Assembly (NCBI GenBank): GCA_040388535.1
Contig: JAZKBR010000009.1
Span: forward strand, 7,736-71,735
Origin: Gemmatimonadota bacterium
GTDB taxonomy: Bacteria; Gemmatimonadota; Gemmatimonadetes; Gemmatimonadales; GWC2-71-9
Length of the DNA: 64,000 nt
Direction: 5' to 3'
Under the pieces are notes generated by a model that was not told the DNA's origin, searched no databases, and saw only the letters and a program-made list of their open reading frames with translations. Shown piece by piece: positions 32,140 through 38,637 of this stretch. The position numbers and the translations under genes are program-made. Every line of letters begins with the position of its first letter. Position 1 is the stretch's first letter.

Positions 32140-32784
32140 GTGGCGTCGCGGATCGGACAACTCGTCCGGAGCGCTCGCGAGCAGGGCGTGGTCATCACCC
32201 TGCGACATCTGCGCCGGAAGGCGGGGATGCGCTTCGAGCAGTTCTACTGGGTGCGGGAGCTGTTGCCCGAGGCGATCCCTGAGGCGTACCGCCAGATTCC
32301 GGAGGGCTACGAGCTCGTCACGCTTGACGACCGCGACTTTGAATCGCTTGGTCGCTGGCAGGGCAGTGGCGAGAATGCCTCCCCGGAGCTGATGCGCGAG
32401 CGCGCCGGTCAGGGACACACCTGCCTCGGGATGAAACGGGGCGGGGAAATCGTCGCCTTCACGTGGTTTGCGCTCGACCGTACCCAGACAGTACTCTATC
32501 CGAAGGAGATGGCGCCCAACGAGGCGTATCTCTTCAACTCCTATGTGTTGCCGGCCGAACGTGGGAAGAACCTCGCCGTGATCATGCGGTATCAGAGCTA
32601 CCAGGTGCTTCGCACACTGGGTCGCGATACCCTCTACAGCATTACGGTGAAAGCGAACACGGCGTCGTGGCGGTTCAAGCAGAAACTCGGGGCGCAAAAG
32701 GTGTTCTTCATGGTCTACCTCTGTCCGTTCAGGGGCGTGGAATTCCGATGGACCCTGAAGCGATATTCGCTCGCGACGTCTTGA
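32140..32784 (+). CDS. GNAT-like acetyltransferase, partner of the BKACE gene
   Basis: 214 residues, GTG start one base after the BKACE stop. A helical N-terminal part of about 75 residues precedes a GNAT-like core: EIVAFTWFALDRTQ, YLFNSYVLPAERGKNLAVIM and LYSITVKANTASWRFKQKLG, where NxxSxxFxxKLG is the usual late GNAT motif. The acetyl-CoA loop is less typical (ERGKN rather than RGxGxG). Close spacing suggests a shared pathway with the BKACE enzyme, but the substrate is unknown. Confidence 0.7.
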   Translation: MASRIGQLVRSAREQGVVITLRHLRRKAGMRFEQFYWVRELLPEAIPEAYRQIPEGYELVTLDDRDFESLGRWQGSGENASPELMRERAGQGHTCLGMKRGGEIVAFTWFALDRTQTVLYPKEMAPNEAYLFNSYVLPAERGKNLAVIMRYQSYQVLRTLGRDTLYSITVKANTASWRFKQKLGAQKVFFMVYLCPFRGVEFRWTLKRYSLATS

Positions 32785-32886
32785 TCTGCATCGCGATCGA
32801 CCGATACGTGCAGTGAGGGCGCCGCGAAGCGTCTCCCTTTTTCTGGACTGATACCGCGCAGTACCCTCCGACAGGAGCAGTGCCCC

Positions 32887-33366
32887 ATGCCGATCTGGAA
32901 GGAACAGACCCCTACTCGCAAGGAGCCGACCCCGATGCCACCAGAAGCCGCACCGGCGCGTCCCGTGGCGCCGACCGCCGACCTTTCGATGCCATCCTCG
33001 GCGCCCGCGCGGCCGATCGGTCGCGAGGCGAAGGAGTCGATCATTGCCGCCGACCTGACGATTGAAGGGAAGATTGAAGGGAGTGGCCACGTTCGCATCG
33101 CGGGCAAGTTCAAGGGCGACGTGAACGTGCAGGGCAACGTCACCATCGAACATGGCGCCAAACTCACCGGCGGCGTGCGCGCGAACACCGTCATCATCGC
33201 TGGAGAACTCGAAGGCAATATCGAGGCGGCCTCGCGAGTGGAGCTCGTCGAGAGCGGCATCCTCAATGGCGACCTGAAGGCGGGCTCGCTCACCGTCGCC
33301 GCTGGCTCGCGGATGCGCGGACAGGTGGAGTTCGGCTGGGATGAGAAGGGCACTTCCCACTCATGA
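32887..33366 (+). CDS. Bactofilin (polymer-forming cytoskeletal protein)
   Basis: 159 residues. A Pro-rich N-terminal tail (1-45) is followed by a beta-helix domain with regularly spaced short strands: SIIAADLTIEGKIEGSGHVR, GKFKGDVNVQGNVTIEHGAK and GELEGNIEAASRVELVES. Bactofilins polymerise without nucleotide on the inner membrane and position cell-wall enzymes or other proteins. The Pro-rich tail and the absence of a membrane segment are typical. It overlaps the next gene by 4 nt. Confidence 0.9.
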   Translation: MPIWKEQTPTRKEPTPMPPEAAPARPVAPTADLSMPSSAPARPIGREAKESIIAADLTIEGKIEGSGHVRIAGKFKGDVNVQGNVTIEHGAKLTGGVRANTVIIAGELEGNIEAASRVELVESGILNGDLKAGSLTVAAGSRMRGQVEFGWDEKGTSHS

Positions 33367-33710
33367 GCACCGCGCGCCCGGGCGCACCGGGGGCAACCCG
33401 TACCTGTCCACACTGTCGCGCCACCATTCTCGAGAGTGCGGCAGTCTGTCCCTCGTGCAAGCATCATCTGCGCTTCGACCCCAAGGCAGCGGCCCGTGCC
33501 GCTGCCGCGGCCACCTCGACACCACTCAAGGTGGTGGGGACGATCACCCATCCCGCCGGGGCGGACCCGGCGGAGTATTCGGTTGTGGTATCCATCAGCA
33601 ATGAGAAGGGCGAGGAGATTGCGCGGCAGGTCGTCGGCGTCGGCGCGTTGCACCCTCAGGACAAGCGTACCTTCACCCTCGCCGTCGAGTTGTTCGGCAC
33701 CAATTCCTGA
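33363..33710 (+). CDS. Zinc-ribbon protein coupled to bactofilin
   Basis: 115 residues, ATG in a 4-nt overlap with the bactofilin gene. A four-cysteine zinc ribbon (TCPHCRATILESAAVCPSCK) is followed by HHLRFDP, an Ala-rich linker and a beta-rich C-terminal domain of about 60 residues (LKVVGTITHPAGADPAEYSV). Translational coupling suggests partnership with bactofilin, but no function is known. It converges with the acetyltransferase gene 5 nt away. Confidence 0.75.
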   Translation: MSTARPGAPGATRTCPHCRATILESAAVCPSCKHHLRFDPKAAARAAAAATSTPLKVVGTITHPAGADPAEYSVVVSISNEKGEEIARQVVGVGALHPQDKRTFTLAVELFGTNS

Positions 33711-33715
33711 GTGCG

Positions 33716-33994
33716 CTAGCTGGCCGCCACGAGGTCGAGTTCCTCCGGGTGGCGCTTGAGCCAGCTCTGGACGAACGGACAGGTCGGAATCACCCGCAGT
33801 CCCTGCGCTCGCGCATGGTCGAGGGCGGCGCGGGCAAGGTCATTCGCGACCCCGCGACCGCGCAGTGCAGGATCGACCTCGGTGTGGAGCAGATCGATGA
33901 CTCCGGGGCCAGCTTCCCGATAGGCCAGCAATCCTCTCGCTTCCCCCTCCGTCACCACGAACCGATGCCGGGCCTCGTCGTGAACGACTTCCAT
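33716..33994 (-). CDS. Small GNAT-type acetyltransferase (COG2388-like)
   Basis: 92 residues on the minus strand, start set by AGGAGG 6 nt upstream. FVVTEGEARGLLAYREAGPG, LLHTEVDPALRGRGVANDLA and HARAQGLRVIPTCPFVQSWL match the short GNAT subgroup (YjdJ type, COG2388), including the RGRGVA cofactor loop. This group is widespread and has unknown substrates. Confidence 0.85.
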   Translation of the reverse strand: MEVVHDEARHRFVVTEGEARGLLAYREAGPGVIDLLHTEVDPALRGRGVANDLARAALDHARAQGLRVIPTCPFVQSWLKRHPEELDLVAAS

Positions 33995-34000
33995 CGTGCA

Positions 34001-34006
34001 CCTCCT
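34001..34006 (-). promoter_or_regulatory. Strong Shine-Dalgarno AGGAGG
   Basis: It lies 6 nt ahead of ATG 33994 on the minus strand and rules out the much longer open frame that extends to 34306. Confidence 0.75.
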
Positions 34007-34121
34007 CGATTCGAGTCTTCCCCAGAACGATAGCCTCCCCGCCGCGCTTGCCCGCAGGGACCGAAGGGCGATAGGATGCCGGAAGAGACGCTGCCATCCC
34101 CCGGGGTCGAGGTCGCACCTG

Positions 34122-34490
34122 ATGCCGTTTACGCACGAGATGACGCCGACCCTGATCCGGCTCGACTTCACGGGGACGGTCACCAATGAAGATCTCCTCA
34201 GGGTAGGCGCCGTCGCGGCGGAGCTGGAAGCGGGGCTTGCCGTGATCCCCGGCCGGATTGTGGACTTCACATCGTCCGAGGGGCTCGCGATCTCCTTCAA
34301 CGGCATCCTGGCCCTGGCCGAGACGCGGCGAGCCCGGCGCTACCCCAATGCCTTCAGGACTGCGATCCTGGTCAAGAACGATGGCCAGCGCGGCTTCGCG
34401 AGGATGTTCCAGACCCTGATGAGTCACTCCCAGGTTACCGTGGAGATCTTCGACACCGCCGAGGCCGCCTTGGCCTGGCTCGCCGAGTAA
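34122..34490 (+). CDS. STAS/SpoIIAA-like domain protein
   Basis: 122 residues from ATG 34122. The alternating pattern (LIRLDFTGTVTNEDLLRV, LAVIPGRIVDFTSSEGLAIS, FRTAILVKNDGQRGFARMFQ, VTVEIFDTAEAALAWL) fits a STAS or SpoIIAA-like fold. No phosphorylated Ser context typical of anti-anti-sigma factors is clear, so a regulatory role is not established. It sits upstream of an ECF sigma gene but is separated from it by a likely ECF promoter. Confidence 0.6.
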   Translation: MPFTHEMTPTLIRLDFTGTVTNEDLLRVGAVAAELEAGLAVIPGRIVDFTSSEGLAISFNGILALAETRRARRYPNAFRTAILVKNDGQRGFARMFQTLMSHSQVTVEIFDTAEAALAWLAE

Positions 34491-34522
34491 GCGGACGCCG
34501 CTCCTGTCCCGCCTGGGCGCCC

Positions 34523-34550
34523 GAACCCTTTTGGGGAAGCCGGTGTCCAA
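34523..34550 (+). promoter_or_regulatory. Probable ECF-type promoter (autoregulation)
   Basis: GAACCC, 14 nt later GTGTCCAA: a GGAAC-like -35 and a GTC-type -10 as used by many ECF sigma factors. It lies 13-40 nt ahead of the sigma gene, which would let the sigma factor drive its own operon. Confidence 0.5.
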
Positions 34551-34562
34551 CCCCTCCAGAGC

Positions 34563-35141
34563 ATGCTCACTCCCGTGATGGCGCCCAGTCCGCAGGTGGG
34601 CGACGACGAACGGTCGGTCATCGCCCGCACTATCGGGGGCGACCGCGCCGCGGCCCGCGCCCTCTATGACGCGCACGCCACGCGTGTCCACTGGCTGGCC
34701 TACCGGATCTGTCGTGACCGCGACCTTGCGGCGGATCTGACCCAGGACGTCTTCGTCCAGGTGTTTCGGAAGCTGGAGAGTTTCCGGGGCGAGTCGGCCT
34801 TCAGCACCTGGCTGCATCGGGTGACGGTGACGACCTGTCTCAACACGCTGCGGAAGGTCAACCGGCAGCGGTCACGGGAAGCGGAGCTCGACGACACGGT
34901 GCAGCAGATGCCTGCCCGGGTCGAGGGACTCGGACATGATGTTCGTGAGGCGCTCGCCCGGGCGATCGACGCCTTGCCGGAAACGTTGCGAGTCGCGCTG
35001 GTGATGCACGCGATCGAGGGCTTCACGCACACCGAGATCGGGGCGACCCTCGGCATCGCGGAAGGCACCAGCAAGCGAAGAGTGTTTGATGCACGGGCCA
35101 GGCTGCGCGAAGCTCTGGCAGATCATCAGGAGGAGTTGTGA
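34563..35141 (+). CDS. ECF (sigma-70 family) RNA polymerase sigma factor
   Basis: 192 residues. Region 2 is seen in ARALYDAHATRVHWLAYRIC, LAADLTQDVFVQVFRKLESF and FSTWLHRVTVTTCLN; region 4 in LPETLRVALVMHAIEGFTHT, EIGATLGIAEGTSKRRVFDA. ECF sigmas redirect RNA polymerase to stress or envelope genes and are usually held by a membrane anti-sigma; the next gene, overlapping by 4 nt, has that topology. A second in-frame ATG lies five codons downstream. Confidence 0.9.
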   Translation: MLTPVMAPSPQVGDDERSVIARTIGGDRAAARALYDAHATRVHWLAYRICRDRDLAADLTQDVFVQVFRKLESFRGESAFSTWLHRVTVTTCLNTLRKVNRQRSREAELDDTVQQMPARVEGLGHDVREALARAIDALPETLRVALVMHAIEGFTHTEIGATLGIAEGTSKRRVFDARARLREALADHQEEL

Positions 35142-35782
35142 CGATGGACGAACGACGGCTCGATGAATTGCTCACGGAAGCGAAGGGGACCTATCGGGTG
35201 CCACCCGCGCCACCGCTCGACGAAATCTGGCAACGCGTCGAGGCCGAGGCGTTCGCGGACGCGCCGGTACGATCGATCCGGAGCGCTGCGGGCTGGCGCC
35301 GGACGCAGTGGGCCGGGTTCAGCGGGGCCATCGCGGCGGCCCTCCTGATCGGTGTCTTCATCGGCCGGAAGAGTGCGCCCAGTGCGGTGACGCCGCAGGT
35401 GGCTGTGCTGGCGCCCACCACGCCGCGTGCGGCCTCGACCGATCCGTATCAGCGCGCCACGGATGAGCTGCTCGGCCAGTCGGCGGTGTTGCTCGCTTCG
35501 TTGCCGCAGGAAGGTGGCCGTTCGGATGCCGATGTCCGCTTCGCCGACCAGGGTGCCCAGTTGCTGACCACGACTCGCCTGCTACTGGACTCGCCGGTGG
35601 GCGGCGACAGCAGGATGCGAACACTGCTCGAGGATCTCGAACTCGTGCTGGTGCAGGTGACGCGGATCCGCTCGCAGCACCACCAGGACGACCTGTTGCT
35701 GATTCACGACGCTCTCGACCAACACGATATCGTGCCGCGGATCCGTTCCGCCGTGGCGCGCAACGCTCAGCGCTTCAACTAG
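35138..35782 (+). CDS. Membrane anti-sigma factor candidate
   Basis: 214 residues, GTG start in a 4-nt overlap with the sigma gene (ATG 35144 is an alternative). A cytosolic part of about 50 residues (LDELLTEAKGTYRVPPAPPL, DEIWQRVEAEAF) precedes one membrane helix (WAGFSGAIAAALLIGVFIG) and a periplasmic helical domain of about 130 residues. No HxxxCxxC zinc motif is present, so this is not a ZAS-type anti-sigma; assignment rests on gene order and topology. Confidence 0.65.
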   Translation: MTMDERRLDELLTEAKGTYRVPPAPPLDEIWQRVEAEAFADAPVRSIRSAAGWRRTQWAGFSGAIAAALLIGVFIGRKSAPSAVTPQVAVLAPTTPRAASTDPYQRATDELLGQSAVLLASLPQEGGRSDADVRFADQGAQLLTTTRLLLDSPVGGDSRMRTLLEDLELVLVQVTRIRSQHHQDDLLLIHDALDQHDIVPRIRSAVARNAQRFN

Positions 35783-35793
35783 AGGACTCGACG

Positions 35794-37428
35794 ATGCATC
35801 GCTCCCTGTACCCGCTGTCGTTGCTGCTCGCGACCGCTCTGCACGCTCAGACGCCGGTGCGTCCGACCCGGCCAGCGCCGACCCCGGCCCCGGCGCCGCG
35901 TGCCGCAACGGTGATTTCCACCGAACCGTTCACGCTGCGCTACGAGCTCGATCACGCCCTTGCGCTGTCGAGCGATGCATACACCTCGATCGAGGGGCTG
36001 CGGAGCTACTCGCTCTCCAACAGCATCAGCAGCGCGCTTGCGTATGCCGACGCGAGGTATTCGTTCAACGATCTCGCGCCGATCTCGTACAGCTACTCGT
36101 TCGATTCCTTTCGTGAATCGCCGCGCGCGTCGTGGGCGCCGGATGATCCGGCCGACTCGGTGTACCGGGCAGCACGCGAACAGCTCAATCGCGGTGACTA
36201 CCGGCGGGCGGCCGCGTCCTTCGCCGAGATCACCCGGAAGTTCCCGTCGTCGGTCTATGCGGTGGATGCACCGTACTACCAGGCCTTTGCGCTGTACCGG
36301 ATTGGCGGCACCCCGGAGCTGCAGGAAGCGCTGAGCGTTCTGGCGAATTTCCAGCCGCAGGAGAATCAGCGGAAGGCACCCGTCAACTACAGCGGCAACG
36401 GGCCGAATCCAGTGACCACCGTGAACTGGCGTTCCTCCACCTCGCGCGGTGATGCCGATGCACTTGCCGCGCGCATTGCTGGCGTACTGCAGAGCCGCGG
36501 CATGGGTGACAACGCGGCGGTCAAGAAGGCCCTCAGCGCTCGCGGCGATGCCTGCGATCGCGAGGAGCAGTCGGTCCGGGCCGAGGCATTGAGCGCCCTG
36601 ATGCAGAGCGATGCCGCCGCCGCGCGGCAGATGGCGACGAAGATTCTCGCGCGCCGTGATGAATGTTCGGTACAGATCCGCCGGTCGGCGCTCTTCCTCG
36701 TGGGTAACCAGAACGATGAAGCTGCCACCGCGACGATCGTGGGTGTTGCCCGCAACGACCCCTCGATGGATATCCGCACCGAGGCGGTGACCTGGCTCGG
36801 CCGGTTGCCTGGCGATGCGGCGCTCACGGCGCTTGAAGAGATGGTGCGCAGCGATACCGGTCGGATCCAGCGCGTCGCGGCGAGTGTGCTTGCCTCCAGT
36901 TCCAATCCGCGGGCGCGAAACGCGATGCGCGGCCTGATCGAAAAGAATGACGCGCCGGAGTCGCTCCGGATGGCGGCCATCGACGGGTTGCGTGGAGACC
37001 GGATGACGACCGAGGATGCTGCGTGGCTGCGGTCCATCTACCCGAAGATGACCAGCGCTCGGGTCAAGGAACGGATCGTGTATTCGCTGAGCCGGGTTGG
37101 CGGCGACGCCAACGTGACCTGGCTCACGAACATCAGCCGCAATGAGGACGAACCGATCGATGCCCGGCGCCGGATCATCGCGGTGCTCGGCGAAACGATG
37201 GATATCGCAGCGCTCGCCAGGCTCTATGATGCCTCGGCGCAGGGCGGGGTCCGCGAGACGCTGATCCAGGCGCTCGCCAACCGCAAAGAGCCGGCGGCGG
37301 TGGACAAGCTCATCGACATCGCCCGGAACGGGACCGATCCGGGGATGCGCCGGATGGCGATCTCGGTGCTCGCCCGCAGCAAGGATCCCCGCGCCAACAA
37401 ACTCCTGCTGGAGCTCCTCGACAAGTGA
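35794..37428 (+). CDS. Exported HEAT-repeat protein with TPR-like segment
   Basis: 544 residues. Short signal (LYPLSLLLATALHAQ), a Pro-rich linker and a Ser/Tyr-rich region (SLSNSISSALAYADARYSF), then one TPR-like helix pair (YRAAREQLNRGDYRRAAASF) and at least eight HEAT-type repeats from about 240 to the end (RRSALFLVGNQNDEAATATI, MRRMAISVLARSKDPRANKL). HEAT arrays bind partner proteins; here it would act in the periplasm. Cys residues near GDACDREEQ may pair. It ends in a GTGA overlap with a second HEAT protein. Confidence 0.8.
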   Translation: MHRSLYPLSLLLATALHAQTPVRPTRPAPTPAPAPRAATVISTEPFTLRYELDHALALSSDAYTSIEGLRSYSLSNSISSALAYADARYSFNDLAPISYSYSFDSFRESPRASWAPDDPADSVYRAAREQLNRGDYRRAAASFAEITRKFPSSVYAVDAPYYQAFALYRIGGTPELQEALSVLANFQPQENQRKAPVNYSGNGPNPVTTVNWRSSTSRGDADALAARIAGVLQSRGMGDNAAVKKALSARGDACDREEQSVRAEALSALMQSDAAAARQMATKILARRDECSVQIRRSALFLVGNQNDEAATATIVGVARNDPSMDIRTEAVTWLGRLPGDAALTALEEMVRSDTGRIQRVAASVLASSSNPRARNAMRGLIEKNDAPESLRMAAIDGLRGDRMTTEDAAWLRSIYPKMTSARVKERIVYSLSRVGGDANVTWLTNISRNEDEPIDARRRIIAVLGETMDIAALARLYDASAQGGVRETLIQALANRKEPAAVDKLIDIARNGTDPGMRRMAISVLARSKDPRANKLLLELLDK

Positions 37429-38522
37429 ACACTTCTCTCCGCTTCCTGGGGCTGGCCGCGATCGCTGCGGCCATTGCCCCTGCCGCAGGCGCGCAGACGC
37501 TCGAGCGTCGCGTCGCCGGTGCGGCCGACGGGCCGGTCCAGTTTCACTTCGCAGCGCGTGACGGTGTCTGTGGCAACGGCCGGAACTTCATGCGCGCCGA
37601 AGATGGCGGCTACTACATGTCGTACAACAACGACGGCAATGGCCGCGATGCCTGCGCCGTGGGGCCAGTCCGCGTAGTCGTGGCGCGGGCTGGCAAGGAA
37701 ATCGTCAAGATCGAGACCTACGCTGGCCCGCTGGCAAACGACCCGGAGGGCGGCGCCGACCTGGGCGCCGTTTCCACGCGCGAAGCGGCGGCATATCTGC
37801 TCGGCCTGGCTGGAACACTGGAAGGGCGGCCGGCGCGCGACGCGATGCTCCCGGCGATGCTCGCCGACAGTACCCAGGTCACCAGTACGCTCCTGGCGCT
37901 GGCCAAGGACCAGTCACGGCCCCGCGATGTGCGTCGCAGCGCAATCTCCTGGCTGTCGCGCCGGCGGGAGGAGTCTGGCGGTGTCGGTGCAGCTGGTGTG
38001 GCGCGGGCGCTCGATCAGCTGGTCCGCGACCGGAACGAAAACGAATCGATCCGCACCGCGGCACTCACCACCGTGTCAGGTCTCGATCGTGGTGAAGGAA
38101 TCCCGACGCTTGTGACCTACGCCGGCGATGCGGACAGCTGGCTTGCCAAGCAGGCCTTCAGCTCGCTCGCGCGGAGTGGCGATCCGCGAGCCCGGCAGTT
38201 CGTCCGTGCGGCGATCAAGCGGACGGACCTGACGGAGGAGAGCAGGGTCACGGCGATCCAGGGGATCGGCGGCGAGCAGGCCACTGGCTCGGATATCAGG
38301 CTGCTGCGCGACCTCTATCCATCGCTCAACAGCGACCGGGAGCGGGACGCCGTGCTCTCGTCGGTGGCCAATGCTGGCGGCAACGACAATGCGACGTGGC
38401 TGCTGGCGATCGCGAAGTCGCCCACCGAGCCGGCCAATCGACGGAAGCGGGCGGTGTCCTTGCTCTCGCGCTCGGACGACCCGCGGGTCAAGGACGCGCT
38501 CAAGGAGCTGATCGAGCGCTGA
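37425..38522 (+). CDS. Exported HEAT-repeat protein, second of pair
   Basis: 365 residues, GTG start. Signal SLRFLGLAAIAAAIAPAAGA (first residues read from GTG as Met-Asn-Thr). A Cys-containing N-terminal domain (VCGNGRNFM, RDACAVGPVRVVVA) precedes HEAT repeats from about 120 (RRSAISWLSRRREESGG, KRAVSLLSRSDDPRVKDALK). The last repeat is clearly paralogous to that of the preceding protein (SVLARSKDPRANKLLLELL against SLLSRSDDPRVKDALKELI), so the pair arose by duplication. A terminator follows. Confidence 0.8.
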   Translation: MNTSLRFLGLAAIAAAIAPAAGAQTLERRVAGAADGPVQFHFAARDGVCGNGRNFMRAEDGGYYMSYNNDGNGRDACAVGPVRVVVARAGKEIVKIETYAGPLANDPEGGADLGAVSTREAAAYLLGLAGTLEGRPARDAMLPAMLADSTQVTSTLLALAKDQSRPRDVRRSAISWLSRRREESGGVGAAGVARALDQLVRDRNENESIRTAALTTVSGLDRGEGIPTLVTYAGDADSWLAKQAFSSLARSGDPRARQFVRAAIKRTDLTEESRVTAIQGIGGEQATGSDIRLLRDLYPSLNSDRERDAVLSSVANAGGNDNATWLLAIAKSPTEPANRRKRAVSLLSRSDDPRVKDALKELIER

Positions 38523-38550
38523 TGCGGCCGTGGTTGTGGCGAACCAGGCG

Positions 38551-38588
38551 GGGGCTGTAGCGAAAGCTGCGGCCCCTGTTTCCTGTTG
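38551..38588 (+). terminator. Rho-independent terminator with GAAA tetraloop
   Basis: GGGGCTGTAGC, loop GAAA, GCTGCGGCCCC: 11 pairs including two G-T wobbles, followed by TGTTTCCTGTT. It closes the ECF-HEAT operon 29 nt after the last stop. Confidence 0.65.
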
Positions 38589-38637
38589 CAACCAAATCCC
38601 CAGCTCGTGCGTCAGAGCATGAGGACCTCGAAAGGAC

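Noticed and set aside
32815-32862. Possible terminator after the GNAT-like gene (AGGGCGC ... CTCCCTTTTTC)
   Set aside because: The stem is only 4+3 pairs with a bulge; the T-run is suggestive but not enough for a feature.
34122-34490. Anti-anti-sigma factor regulating the neighbouring ECF sigma factor
   Set aside because: The STAS-like fold is plausible, but the typical phosphoserine context is not evident, and a separate ECF promoter lies between the two genes.
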